A stretch of 64,000 bases of DNA from JAVZLH01 sp038883475 (GCA_038883475.1 JAVZMA010000001.1:1-64000); one strand, 5' to 3'. Shown: positions 16,829 to 25,326, counted from the first letter of the stretch. Program-made: numbers and translations. The notes: generated by a model from the sequence alone, not told the origin.

Positions 16829-17644
16829 TTACTCCTTCTCTATAAGTGTGCCTTCAACTTCTTCTTTTTTAAGAGCTTTATAAATGTAGTTTGGCTTAGA
16901 GGCGTTGACGATTGACACTGGAATTCCGTTTTCTATTGCTGGCATAAGCTCAGCTATTTTACCAAACATTCCGCCGGTAACGTCACAAGCAGTTGACTTG
17001 CCTATTTTGTTTTGAAGCCTCTTAAGCTCTTCTAACGTTAAGTGACTGAACATTTTAGTGTCTTTTCTAACTTTTGGGTCATCGTCATATAATCCGTCTA
17101 CGTCAACGCCGATTATAATACGTTCCGCATTTAGTCTTGTAGCAATGGTTGAAATTTGCTGGTCGCCGGAAAGAATTGTGAAGCCCAACTTTGTATCTAA
17201 GACTGCATCGCCATATAGAACTGGAAGAAAGCCCATGTCTAGCAACATTCTTAACGGCGCGTCCTCAAAACATTTTATTCTTCCACCTTCCGTCAACATG
17301 CATGATGAAGGCGTTATGCTCACCGCTGGAATTCCTTGCCAAACCAAAGCGTCCATAAATAAACCGTTAAGAACAGTCATTATGTGGTGCGTTTCCGCAA
17401 ATCCTATACGCTGTGCACTCTCTTTGAAACCGTCCTTTATGGCGTATTTTTGGGCTACTGGATGACCGAAGCTTCCGCCGCCATGCACTATTATCAAGTT
17501 TTGAACATTTGCCTTCTTTATCTCTATGGCTATTCTGTTCATTACTTCTGTTCTTGCCTTCATCTCTTCGTTTTTGTCCGTTATTACGGAGCCGCCGATT
17601 TTCAAAATTGTTGGTTTAAGCGGTTTCAACTCTAACACCTTCAT
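16829..17644 (-). CDS. ipk: Isopentenyl phosphate kinase
   Basis: The 271-aa amino acid kinase-fold protein has the N-terminal KIGGSVITDK (15-24) and HGGGSFGH (54-61), whose final His is the family's catalytic histidine. ILSGDQQISTIA and GVDVDGLYDDDP follow. It phosphorylates isopentenyl phosphate to IPP, the last step of the archaeal mevalonate variants. Its start overlaps the mvk 3' end by 29 bases. The presence of mvk and ipk without phosphomevalonate kinase or diphosphomevalonate decarboxylase here points to the archaeal route. Confidence 0.94.
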   Translation of the reverse strand: MKVLELKPLKPTILKIGGSVITDKNEEMKARTEVMNRIAIEIKKANVQNLIIVHGGGSFGHPVAQKYAIKDGFKESAQRIGFAETHHIMTVLNGLFMDALVWQGIPAVSITPSSCMLTEGGRIKCFEDAPLRMLLDMGFLPVLYGDAVLDTKLGFTILSGDQQISTIATRLNAERIIIGVDVDGLYDDDPKVRKDTKMFSHLTLEELKRLQNKIGKSTACDVTGGMFGKIAELMPAIENGIPVSIVNASKPNYIYKALKKEEVEGTLIEKE

Positions 17645-18602
17645 CAGTTTTCCTAGCTATAAATGGTCTTCCTCCAGCTCTCTGAATGGCTTCCACAACT
17701 TTTTCAATGTCCTCGCTTCTCGTTAATGCAATCATACATCCGCCTCCTCCAGCCCCCGTCAATTTCGCGCCTAAAGCCCCAGCCTTTCGGGCTGCGCTTA
17801 TAAGCCATTCTAACGACTCGTCTGAGACGCCTAGCCCATAAAGCAACGCGTGATTGATGTTCATCAATTCCCCAAGAGTTTCCAAATCGTTGTCTTTTAG
17901 GGCGTCGATGGCTCTGAGAACAAGCTCTCTCGCAGCGTGCATCATAGGCTCTATAACGTGAGGATACTTATCCCTAATACCTCGCACTTTTTCAACTTGA
18001 ATGCGTGTTGACCTTTCCACACCAGTGTAGCCTATGACCAATGGGATGTCAGCCTCAACTTCAAGGGGTTTAAAACCAGTATCCATCTGAAACAAAAGCG
18101 TTCCGCCAAAGGTTGAAATAGCTGGGTCTATTCCTGAGGGGGAGCCATGTACTATTTTTTCAGATTGAAAAGTTATGCGGAAAACTTCCTCTTTCGACAG
18201 TTCTACGCCTAAAAAGACACTGACAGCCTTGATGACCGCTGCTACAACAGCCGCGGAAGACCCTAAACCGGCGGCAACGGGAACTGTTGAGTTAATTTCA
18301 ATGTTTAAGCCTGTCTTTTCTCCACATTTTTCTATGACTTTTTCTACTGCTAGCTTGATTGGTTCAAACTTCATTATGGCTTCTTTGAAGTCGCCATGTT
18401 CAACTTTGAAGTTGCCGTTGTCAAAGTATCCAGACAAGTTAAGGTTTGTTGAGCGTAGGTAAAGCTTTTTGTCGCTGCGGTTTTCAACTGTTGCGTAGGC
18501 TCTTCTGTCTATGGCGATCACTATAGCTGGTTCGCCGTATACAACGAAGTGTTCTCCGAAAAGTATCACTTTTGCTGGGGCTGAGGCAATGACACCCATC
18601 AT
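17616..18602 (-). CDS. mvk: Mevalonate kinase
   Basis: The 328-aa GHMP kinase has SAPAKVILFGEHFVVYG (7-23), the ATP-binding motif PVAAGLGSSAAV (108-119), catalytic-region VHGSPSGIDP (151-160, Asp159) and the C-terminal KLTGAGGGGC. It phosphorylates mevalonate to 5-phosphomevalonate. It is seven bases downstream of the MEMO homologue, and the next gene (ipk) starts within its 3' end. The 328-residue length and motifs favour mevalonate kinase over the related galactokinase or phosphomevalonate kinase. Confidence 0.94.
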   Translation of the reverse strand: MMGVIASAPAKVILFGEHFVVYGEPAIVIAIDRRAYATVENRSDKKLYLRSTNLNLSGYFDNGNFKVEHGDFKEAIMKFEPIKLAVEKVIEKCGEKTGLNIEINSTVPVAAGLGSSAAVVAAVIKAVSVFLGVELSKEEVFRITFQSEKIVHGSPSGIDPAISTFGGTLLFQMDTGFKPLEVEADIPLVIGYTGVERSTRIQVEKVRGIRDKYPHVIEPMMHAARELVLRAIDALKDNDLETLGELMNINHALLYGLGVSDESLEWLISAARKAGALGAKLTGAGGGGCMIALTRSEDIEKVVEAIQRAGGRPFIARKTDEGVRVETA

Positions 18603-18608
18603 CCACCA

Positions 18609-19460
18609 CTATTTTTTGAAGCAGACAGCGGCATACCCAACAACACTTGAGTAATCGCCAATTATATCTCCGCTTGTCTTATAACATAACACTTTTGCCT
18701 CTTTTGCCCCCAAAAGTTTTGCAGCAGTAATTAAAGCAGCTATTGGACCGTAGCCGCAAGCAGTAATGCGTTGCGTTTCAATTGTTGAGTAGAATTTGTC
18801 TTCATCCATTTCTTCAACCGCTTCCAAAGCCGCTCTGTCTTTCCTCTCCGCACTTTTCTGCGGCTCATAATGCGTCATGTCAGAAGAGGCTATAACCACC
18901 GCGTTCTTACCGGCTAAAACTTTAGCCACAGCTTTCCCAACTTCCTTAGCTGAAGACAAATCTTGCATCAAAAAACAGATCGGCACTATTTTGATTTCTG
19001 AACCATAAAGGTACTGGAGAAACGGAAGTTGAACCTCAATTGAGTGTTCAAAACGGTGGGCAGAATCATCAACATCAACAATACGCGATTCACGAACAAT
19101 GTGGTTGGCTGTTTCACCGTCAACTTCCACATCGCCCAAAGGAGTACGCCAAAAACCCTCATTCATAACCGCCAAAGCACTGCCGTAACCAGTGTGGTTT
19201 GGACCAAAAATGACGGCGACATCCGGCCTGCCGTCGCAAGCAAGTGAGTAATAGGCGTGGGCTGCCACTGGACCAGAAAACATGTAACCAGCATGTGGAC
19301 AAACTAAACCAGTAACCTTCTTCAGACCAGTTTTAGCGACTGTTGGGATTTTTCCAGGTCCAAACTCGTGGAGAAAACAGTTTTCAATTTGCCTTTTTAA
19401 GGACTCAGCGTTTCCCTCGTAGAAGGCTCCGGCTTGTGTGGGACGCCGAACCTTCGCCAT
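18609..19460 (-). CDS. MEMO1-family protein (AmmeMemoRadiSam protein B)
   Basis: From ATG 19460 the product is 283 aa; a longer reading from 19499 would run into rps2. The MEMO fold, related to Fe-dependent ring-opening dioxygenases, is shown by RRPTQAGAFYEG, CPHAGYMFSGPVAAHAYYSL, FGPNHTGYG, HSIEVQLPFLQYL and ASSDMTHYEP, which contain the conserved His metal ligands. The archaeal function is not established. In archaea it is often found next to mvk, as here (rps2 4 bases upstream, mvk 7 bases downstream). No AMMECR1 partner is in the window. Confidence 0.9.
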   Translation of the reverse strand: MAKVRRPTQAGAFYEGNAESLKRQIENCFLHEFGPGKIPTVAKTGLKKVTGLVCPHAGYMFSGPVAAHAYYSLACDGRPDVAVIFGPNHTGYGSALAVMNEGFWRTPLGDVEVDGETANHIVRESRIVDVDDSAHRFEHSIEVQLPFLQYLYGSEIKIVPICFLMQDLSSAKEVGKAVAKVLAGKNAVVIASSDMTHYEPQKSAERKDRAALEAVEEMDEDKFYSTIETQRITACGYGPIAALITAAKLLGAKEAKVLCYKTSGDIIGDYSSVVGYAAVCFKK

Positions 19461-19464
19461 TTTG

Positions 19465-20151
19465 TTAGGTTTCCTCCTCCTTTGAGATTTTAGCTTCAAA
19501 GTCCTCTATGGTTAAGGGTAAATCCTTGTCTGGAGGCAGTTCGCCCCTCTCCCTCAAAATCTGTCTCGCCAGCAACCAGTAAATTACAGCTAAGGCGCGT
19601 CTGCCCTTATTGTTTGTCGGAATAACTAGGTCAACACCTGAAAACTCGTTGTCTGTACTGCATAATGCAACTACTGGTATGCCAGCCGCCGAAGCTTCCT
19701 TAACAGCTTGGGAATCAGCCCTCGGGTCAGAAACTATTAAAACTTCGGGTTCAATGCGGTTTGGATAAAGCGGATTTGTCAAAAGACCCGGGATGAACCG
19801 TCCGATTACAGGGGTTGCCCCTGTTACTTCACAGAATTTTTTAACTGGTTCTTGCGCGTATAGTCTGGCGGCAGCTGCGGCAATTTTCGCTGGTTCAAAT
19901 CTAGCTAGAAACTTTGCAGCTACCCGTATGCGCTCATCGGTCTTTTTAACGTCCAAGACGAAGAGGCCATCTGGTCTAACGCGGTAAATGAAGTTTTCCA
20001 TGTCTCCTGTTTTCATGCGTGTTCCAATGTGTATGCCCGCGGATAATAGGGCGTCTCGCTGCATTAACAGCTCTTCTTCTGCAATCGCTGCGGTTTCCTC
20101 TTCAGAGTCACTTCCGCCTTCCATCTCTTTTGGTTCTTTATCCTCAGACAT
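19465..20151 (-). CDS. rps2: Ribosomal protein S2 (uS2)
   Basis: The 228-aa product has an acidic N-terminal extension (about 30 residues rich in E), then LLSAGIHIGTRMKTGDMENFIYRVRPDGLFVLD and FIPGLLTNPLYPNRIEPEVLIVSDPRAD, the uS2 core typical of archaea/eukaryotes. The GAGGAGGAAACC encoding its C-terminus also provides the SD for the following MEMO gene. It follows eno by one base. Confidence 0.95.
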   Translation of the reverse strand: MSEDKEPKEMEGGSDSEEETAAIAEEELLMQRDALLSAGIHIGTRMKTGDMENFIYRVRPDGLFVLDVKKTDERIRVAAKFLARFEPAKIAAAAARLYAQEPVKKFCEVTGATPVIGRFIPGLLTNPLYPNRIEPEVLIVSDPRADSQAVKEASAAGIPVVALCSTDNEFSGVDLVIPTNNKGRRALAVIYWLLARQILRERGELPPDKDLPLTIEDFEAKISKEEET

Positions 20152-20152
20152 T

Positions 20153-21415
20153 TTATCTCCCCAGAATCTTTCTAAGATCAGCCATCTTAGCTCTATCTTC
20201 CAGAAATTCTTCTATCCTTATTAACTCGTTTATCTTCGCAATCCTTGCCCCTTCAGCAATTCCCGTTTTTATTATTGGGCATTTGAAGGCTACAGCCAAA
20301 TGGGCTATGTGCCAGTCGCATGTGTCGCCTGAACGGTGAGACATTGTAGGCACGTACCCATTTCTTTTAGCTAGTTCCACGGTTTCTAAAGCATCTGTGA
20401 TTGTGCCCACTTGGTTCACTTTTATTATGATGGCGTTGGCTGCGCCTTTTTCTATTCCGCGACTTAGTCTCTCGCTGTTTGTTGCGAACAAGTCGTCGCC
20501 GCAAATCAAACAGCCCTTAACCTTTTTTGTGAGTTCTGCAAAGCTTGCAAAATCTTCCTCATGGAAAGGGTCTTCAACATAAACTAAATTATACTTCTTT
20601 ATAAGCTCCAAAACGTACTCCAACTGCTCTCCTGAATCGCGTTTTTTCCCCTCCCTTCTGTAATCATAAATTTTTTCTTTTCTGCTCCATAGCGAGGATG
20701 CCGCAATGTCAATGCCCATGCCGCATTTAAATCCAAGCTCATTGCCAACTTCTTCACATGCCTCAGCTAGAATCTCAAACGCATCTAAGTCTGTTATATT
20801 CGCAATCCATGCTCCTTCGTCGCTTTTTCCACCATTAAAAAGCTTGTTTTCCTCTTTGAGCATAGCGGCGGCTTTGCTGTGGATTTTGGCGTTGGCAATG
20901 GCTGCCTCTAAGAAGTTTTCAGCTTCGTAGGGGAGGGCTAGAAATTCTTGGAATTCTGGTGTTTTCCCGTGGGTGTGTTTTCCGCCGCTTATTACATTCC
21001 CAAGGGGGTATGGAAGCTCGTTAGCAATATGCCCTCCTAAATATTGGAAGAGAAGAATTCCGTAAGAGTTTGCGGCTGCCTCCGCAATGGCTAGGGAAAT
21101 GGCGAATGCGGTGTTTCCACCTATAACCCTAAAGTCCTTTGAGCCGTCGATTTCGTGAAGTGTTCTGTCAATTTCATGTTGAGAGTCAGCGTTCAAGCCT
21201 ATCAATTCAGGAGCTATTAACTCTTCAACTTTTTCTACGGCTTTATCCACGCTTCCCTCCGGGTAGTAGACCACCTCAGCTCTGCCGCGGCTTTCTCCGG
21301 CTGGAGCGGATGCTCTGCCAAACCCGGATGTTGTGATCACGTCGACTTCTATTGTTTCCTGTCCTCGGCTTTGGAAAATTTTTCTAGCAATTATATCTTC
21401 AATAACTGTTGACAT
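20153..21415 (-). CDS. eno: Enolase (phosphopyruvate hydratase)
   Basis: From ATG 21415 (MSTVIEDIIARKIF) the enzyme is 420 aa, normal for enolase; an earlier in-frame start would run toward rpoN. Metal and catalytic regions are present: GGKHTHGKTPEFQEF, GMGIDIAAS, YVEDPFHEED, GDDLFATN, IIKVNQVGT (base Lys), TMSHRSGDT and IIKTG. The C-terminal stretch after SHRSGDT (CDWHIAHLAV) and after KTG (IAEGARIAKINE) departs from the usual ETEDTFIADL and APxRSER forms. It is either a diverged archaeal enolase or a paralogue with altered substrate preference. It interconverts 2-phosphoglycerate and PEP and lies in the ribosomal cluster as in many archaea. Confidence 0.88.
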   Translation of the reverse strand: MSTVIEDIIARKIFQSRGQETIEVDVITTSGFGRASAPAGESRGRAEVVYYPEGSVDKAVEKVEELIAPELIGLNADSQHEIDRTLHEIDGSKDFRVIGGNTAFAISLAIAEAAANSYGILLFQYLGGHIANELPYPLGNVISGGKHTHGKTPEFQEFLALPYEAENFLEAAIANAKIHSKAAAMLKEENKLFNGGKSDEGAWIANITDLDAFEILAEACEEVGNELGFKCGMGIDIAASSLWSRKEKIYDYRREGKKRDSGEQLEYVLELIKKYNLVYVEDPFHEEDFASFAELTKKVKGCLICGDDLFATNSERLSRGIEKGAANAIIIKVNQVGTITDALETVELAKRNGYVPTMSHRSGDTCDWHIAHLAVAFKCPIIKTGIAEGARIAKINELIRIEEFLEDRAKMADLRKILGR

Positions 21416-21437
21416 GCTTTCACTTCTAACGCGTTCC

Positions 21438-21668
21438 CTAATAATATGTTCTAACCTCTTTTCTTTTCTCAGCCTCTTCATAAAAGCGGAGGACTTCATC
21501 GATTATTTCCACATGCGACAGCAACATGCGCCTGCAACAGTACCGCTTAAATCCTAGGCTGTCCAAAACCTCACCCGCGTCCTCCCCAGCCTTAACTCTC
21601 CTAGCAAACTCTTCCCACTTATCTCCAATCAATTTACCACACGTGAAACATCTTACAGGTATAATCAT
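21438..21668 (-). CDS. rpoN: RNA polymerase subunit Rpo10 (RpoN)
   Basis: The 76-aa subunit starts MIIPVRCFTCGK; C7, C10, C44 and C45 (CFTCGK, RYCCRR) form the single zinc site of Rpo10/RPB10. It helps assemble the Rpo3-Rpo11 platform. It lies 16 bases after rps9. RpoK (Rpo6), which often follows in this cluster in other archaea, is absent here; the next gene is eno. Confidence 0.97.
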   Translation of the reverse strand: MIIPVRCFTCGKLIGDKWEEFARRVKAGEDAGEVLDSLGFKRYCCRRMLLSHVEIIDEVLRFYEEAEKRKEVRTYY

Positions 21669-21684
21669 TCATTATTCCCTCTTT

Positions 21685-22098
21685 TCATCTATAGCTTTTC
21701 TGTTCTCTAGCTCGCGCGCCGGGCCCACCAAACTTTTTTGGTTCCTTTCGCCTTGGATCCCCAGCAAGCAATGTTCTATCATATTCCATAAATATCCTTT
21801 TTAGCTGTGGGCTTTTTTTGTTCCATTCCCACAGTCCTCTTGCAATTGCCATTCTTGCGGCTTCCGCCTGGCTCATGTAGCCTCCTCCATAAACTTTTAC
21901 GTCTATGTCCAACTGTTTCCAAACATCGTCTCCAGCCTGTTTGAGAGGTTCCAAAATTTTTTCACGCGCAACTTCTGGTTCAAAAATTTCTATGGGGGTT
22001 CTATTTATGCGGATTCTTCCAATTCCGGGTCTAATCAAGGCGCGAGCTGTTGCTGTCTTCCTTTTTCCACTTACTGCTAAAACTTTTTTAGTTGTCAT
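21685..22098 (-). CDS. rps9: Ribosomal protein S9 (uS9)
   Basis: From ATG 22098 the protein has 137 residues, with SD GGAGGAT formed by the last codons of rpl13. It starts MTTKKVLAVSGKRKTATARA and ends with DRTLLAGDPRRKEPKKFGGPGARAREQKSYR, the basic tail that reaches the P-site tRNA. An upstream GTG-type start (22119) would overlap rpl13 and lacks an SD. Confidence 0.96.
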   Translation of the reverse strand: MTTKKVLAVSGKRKTATARALIRPGIGRIRINRTPIEIFEPEVAREKILEPLKQAGDDVWKQLDIDVKVYGGGYMSQAEAARMAIARGLWEWNKKSPQLKRIFMEYDRTLLAGDPRRKEPKKFGGPGARAREQKSYR

Positions 22099-22100
22099 GT

Positions 22101-22541
22101 TTATCCTCCAGAGCTCCATCCAATTTCCTTTGCAAACTCTTCAATTGTGAAGTAGGGGCATGGTAACTTTTTAGCTTGAGCGTCCACTATGGTTTCCATT
22201 TTTTTGTCTTTAAACTCTTCTGGAATTCCAATAAACACTTTAAGTCTCTTAAATGCTTGTTTTCCTTTTGGCTGTTTGTAGGGCAGCATGCCTCTAACGG
22301 TTCTTCTAACTATCATGTCTGGTCTTCTATGGTGAAACGGGCCTTTTCCCGGAGATCCAACTTCAAGAAATTCCTTAGTTTCCATAACCTTGCTTTTTCT
22401 CCTTCCCGAAAGCACAGCCTTTTCCGCGTTCACAATAATAATTTCTTCTCCGTTCAGCAGACGTTTGGCAACTGTGCTTGCCATTCTGCCGAGAATTAAG
22501 CCGTCAGCATTTATTATTGTGGCTTGTTTGTTTGTCTGCAT
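22101..22541 (-). CDS. rpl13: Ribosomal protein L13 (uL13)
   Basis: From ATG 22541 (SD GGTGA eight bases upstream) the product is 146 aa; a GTG at 22550 is an alternative. Conserved segments are IINADGLILGRMASTVAKRLLNGE, HHRRPDMIVRRTVRGMLPY and LKVFIGIPEEF. It follows rpl18e closely. The end of the gene supplies the SD for rps9. Confidence 0.96.
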   Translation of the reverse strand: MQTNKQATIINADGLILGRMASTVAKRLLNGEEIIIVNAEKAVLSGRRKSKVMETKEFLEVGSPGKGPFHHRRPDMIVRRTVRGMLPYKQPKGKQAFKRLKVFIGIPEEFKDKKMETIVDAQAKKLPCPYFTIEEFAKEIGWSSGG

Positions 22542-22546
22542 TTGCT

Positions 22547-22918
22547 TCACCCGATTATCTTTACGTTTGAACCCTTAGGGTTTTTCTTGGCAAGCTCAAA
22601 AAGGGACAGACACTTGCCCCTTACAGCCTTTATCTTTTCTTTTGCCGTTTCCGAAAAGGCGAAGGCTGCCACGGTTATTGAATGGTCTATTTTGCCGGCG
22701 CCCAAAACTTTGCCTGGAACCACCACCGTTTCGTTTTTCTGCGTATATCTGTTTAAACGGCTTAGGTTTACAATTATACCTTTTCTCCTCGGCTTAGACA
22801 GTTCTTCTGCAATGTCACGCCAAATGTTAGCCTTGTTTTCTCTGCTTTGCTTTTTTAGAAAATGAATGAGCCTTACAAGCTCCGGATTTGTTTTCCTAGT
22901 CTCCTTCACCCTTTTCAC
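22547..22918 (-). CDS. rpl18e: Ribosomal protein L18e (eL18)
   Basis: The 123-aa archaeal/eukaryotic large-subunit protein carries KTNPELVRLIHFLKKQS, RKGIIVNLSRLNRYT and VVVPGKVLGAGKIDHSITVAAFAFS. The GTG at 22918 overlaps the 3' end of rpoD by 23 bases; a second GTG at 22909 is also possible. Confidence 0.95.
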   Translation of the reverse strand: MKRVKETRKTNPELVRLIHFLKKQSRENKANIWRDIAEELSKPRRKGIIVNLSRLNRYTQKNETVVVPGKVLGAGKIDHSITVAAFAFSETAKEKIKAVRGKCLSLFELAKKNPKGSNVKIIG

Positions 22919-23720
22919 CCTTTACATAATTTTCTAATTCCATCATTTGCTTGTCCAGTATTTTGACGGCTTCTGTGATTATTCTCTCCGGCGGCAGTGC
23001 ACCTGTGGACTCTAAACTAAATATGAAGGTGTTTTCTTCCCAACCAATGCTTATGGCTGGGGGTTCCTGTGGGCACGCGTCTACACAGTCTTTACATAGG
23101 GTGCAAGCCATCAAATCATGGACTTCAATGCCTTTTTCCTTCTTAACTAGAACTCTTCTTGGGCAGATTTCTACGCATTTCCCGCAAACATTACATTTTT
23201 CGCTGGAAATTTCTATTTTTGGGAAATATTTATATGCGCACATCGAAACCGGTTGCCATTTTGCATGGTTTTTGCCTCTGCCCAGCCTTGCGTAGGTTTC
23301 AAACTTTAGTCTTTGTCCCTTGGCGAGTTTTATTATTGGAATTTTATCGCTTACTGGCACTATGTTGGGGTTTTCTGAGGTTAAGTCTCCGGAATAAACA
23401 GTTCTAGTGCCTTCCCTTGCTTCTACATCAAGTGTAAGTGTAACCCTGCAGAGGTTACATCCAAACTCGCTTTTACATGGGCATTCTTCCGGCAAGTTAT
23501 AGCCGTCTAAGTCTGTTTTCAGCGGAATTAAGCCAAGCCTGTGGGCTATAATTTCATCTTGAAGTATGGAGGAATTTTCAATTATCACAACATCATCTAT
23601 TGCCATCACCGGGACTTCAGAAATTATTGCCCTTCTTAAAGCGTTCATGAATGGAACATCAACTCCTTGAACGAGTAGGCGAATATTTTTGTCATCTTTC
23701 TCAAGTACTTTAATCTCCAC
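22896..23720 (-). CDS. rpoD: RNA polymerase subunit Rpo3 (RpoD) with ferredoxin-like domain
   Basis: This is the alpha-like subunit that pairs with Rpo11. GTG 23720 gives 274 residues beginning VEIKVLEKDD, matching the usual start of the family; a GTG at 23777 would add 19 unrelated residues. The core has FMNALRRAIISEVP and AHRLGLIPLKTD. A ferredoxin-like insert carries two complete 4-Cys motifs (CNVCGKCVEIC at 176-186 and CTLCKDCVDAC at 206-216), able to hold two [4Fe-4S] clusters. Another Cys group (CPCKSEFGCNLC) lies near residue 80. It is within the rps11-rpl18e gene string. Confidence 0.95.
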   Translation of the reverse strand: MEIKVLEKDDKNIRLLVQGVDVPFMNALRRAIISEVPVMAIDDVVIIENSSILQDEIIAHRLGLIPLKTDLDGYNLPEECPCKSEFGCNLCRVTLTLDVEAREGTRTVYSGDLTSENPNIVPVSDKIPIIKLAKGQRLKFETYARLGRGKNHAKWQPVSMCAYKYFPKIEISSEKCNVCGKCVEICPRRVLVKKEKGIEVHDLMACTLCKDCVDACPQEPPAISIGWEENTFIFSLESTGALPPERIITEAVKILDKQMMELENYVKGEKGEGD

Positions 23721-23819
23721 TAACTTGGACGCTCCATTGTTGTCATATGGTAATGAGTATGCCGTGGAATAGAACACGAGTGCATTATTTCAATTTTTCT
23801 ATTAAAATGAAGGATGCTG

Positions 23820-24218
23820 TTAGACCCTTCTACCTCTTCTGCCGCCGGGTCTCCTAGTGCCATCATGCGGTATGGGGGTAACCTCTTCTATTCGTTCTAT
23901 GCGGAACCCTGCTCTCGCTAATGCCCTTATAGCTGCTTGTGCTCCAGGCCCCGGTGTTCTTGGTCCTGAGCCTCCCGGTGCTCTAACTTTTATGTGTATT
24001 GCTGTTATTCCCTTGTCTTTGGCTATTTCTGCTGCTGCCGTGGCTGCTCGCATTGCTGCGTACGGTGAAGACTCAAGTCTGTCGGCTTTAACGAACATTC
24101 CACCAGATGTTCTGGCGATTGTTTCAGCTCCTGAAATGTCTGTTATGTGAACTATTGTGTTGTTGTATGAACTGTAAATGTGGACTACGGCCCATTTGTC
24201 GGTTTTTTTGCTGCTCAT
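23820..24218 (-). CDS. rps11: Ribosomal protein S11 (uS11)
   Basis: The 132-aa protein contains WAVVHIYSSYNNTIVHITD, SGGMFVKADR and the C-terminal PIPHDGTRRPGGRRGRRV. Its ATG overlaps the stop of rps4 (ATGA), showing translational coupling. Confidence 0.97.
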   Translation of the reverse strand: MSSKKTDKWAVVHIYSSYNNTIVHITDISGAETIARTSGGMFVKADRLESSPYAAMRAATAAAEIAKDKGITAIHIKVRAPGGSGPRTPGPGAQAAIRALARAGFRIERIEEVTPIPHDGTRRPGGRRGRRV

Positions 24219-24787
24219 TCTTTCTCTTCAACCTCTTTCTTTCCTGATTTCGCGCTAGATGTTGCTGTAACCGCTATGGTTTGGCGTAGGGGGTGGTTGG
24301 GATTTGCGACAGCGCTTTTGGGAGCATATACTATTTGGTCTTCTTCATCCTTCGATACAAGGTAACTCGGCACTGTAACTTTCTGTTTTCCTATGGCTAT
24401 GTGCCCGTGGGTTATGAGTTGGCGGGCTTGATGTATTGTTTTAGCTAAGCCTTTGCGGAAAACTATTGTTTGAAGTCGCCTTTCCAAGACATCTTCGATG
24501 GTTAAGTCCAAAACATCATCCAAAACAGCAGTTTCATGAAGAATTCCTAGTTTTTTCAATTTAGAAAGCAGTTCCTTCTCCATTTTTCCCCGTTCATCTT
24601 GAGACTTTCCAATCAGTGAACGGGCTATACTCCTAAATTTTGACAGCATTGTCTCATGACGCCACAGTTCATGCTTGTTTCTTAAACCGTACTGACCTAG
24701 GAGTCTAAGCTCTTCCTGCAGAACGTCTGTTCGCCATGGAAAACGTGGAGTTTCATACTTCTTCCTTTGCTTTTTAGGGTCTCCCAT
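24215..24787 (-). CDS. rps4: Ribosomal protein S4 (uS4)
   Basis: The 190-aa product has KKYETPRFPWRTDVLQEELR at its N-terminus and an S4 RNA-binding domain (RRLQTIVFRKGLAKTIHQAR, HGHIAIGKQKVTVPSYLV). It nucleates 30S assembly on 16S rRNA. Two bases separate it from rps13. Confidence 0.97.
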   Translation of the reverse strand: MGDPKKQRKKYETPRFPWRTDVLQEELRLLGQYGLRNKHELWRHETMLSKFRSIARSLIGKSQDERGKMEKELLSKLKKLGILHETAVLDDVLDLTIEDVLERRLQTIVFRKGLAKTIHQARQLITHGHIAIGKQKVTVPSYLVSKDEEDQIVYAPKSAVANPNHPLRQTIAVTATSSAKSGKKEVEEKE

Positions 24788-24789
24788 TA

Positions 24790-25263
24790 CTACTCGGCTC
24801 CCGCCCCTGGCTTAACAATTGCCTTCTTTTTGACTCCGAGAGCTTTTCCAGCTCTCCCAGTTGTTTTGGTCCTTTGTCCCCGCACCTTCAAACCGTAAGC
24901 GTGACGATATCCACGCCATGATTTTATCTCCTTCATCTGCTCTATGTCCATTTTTGTTCTTAAAACGAGGTCTGCGCTGATTAAATGCGTGTCTTTCCCA
25001 GTTTCAAGGTCTTTCTTTCTATTGAAAAGCCAACTTGGCAGTTCATACTTGGAAGGTTCTTTAATAATTTCTTCTATCTTCTCGACTTCCGATTCTGTTA
25101 AAAACCCCGCTCTAATATCTGGGTCTATTCCCGCCTTTTTCAATATGGCGTTTGCAAGGTTGAAACTTATCCCCTTGATTTTTGTTAGCGCATAAGAAGC
25201 CTTTAGAGTGCCGTCTACATCTGTGTCTATTATTCGGAGTATGTGCCGAAACTCCCTTGACAT
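24790..25263 (-). CDS. rps13: Ribosomal protein S13 (uS13)
   Basis: The 157-aa protein has FRHILRIIDTDVDG, ALTKIKGISFNLANAILKKAG, SWRGYRHAYGLKVRGQRTKTTG and a Lys/Gly tail. It is the first gene of the long minus-strand block reaching to gltX; a good TATA element lies about 50 bases upstream. Confidence 0.97.
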   Translation of the reverse strand: MSREFRHILRIIDTDVDGTLKASYALTKIKGISFNLANAILKKAGIDPDIRAGFLTESEVEKIEEIIKEPSKYELPSWLFNRKKDLETGKDTHLISADLVLRTKMDIEQMKEIKSWRGYRHAYGLKVRGQRTKTTGRAGKALGVKKKAIVKPGAGAE

Positions 25264-25310
25264 TTGTTGCCATCCGTTTCTTGGTTGAGCTAACTACGAA
25301 ATTAACCATA

Positions 25311-25326
25311 CTTTATTTAAACCTTA
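25311..25326 (-). promoter_or_regulatory. Promoter of the rps13-gltX block
   Basis: On the minus strand AAGGTTTAAATAAAG gives a purine-rich BRE-like stretch followed by the TATA core TTTAAATA. Transcription would start near 25285-25290, leaving a leader of about 25 bases before the rps13 ATG. Confidence 0.55.
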
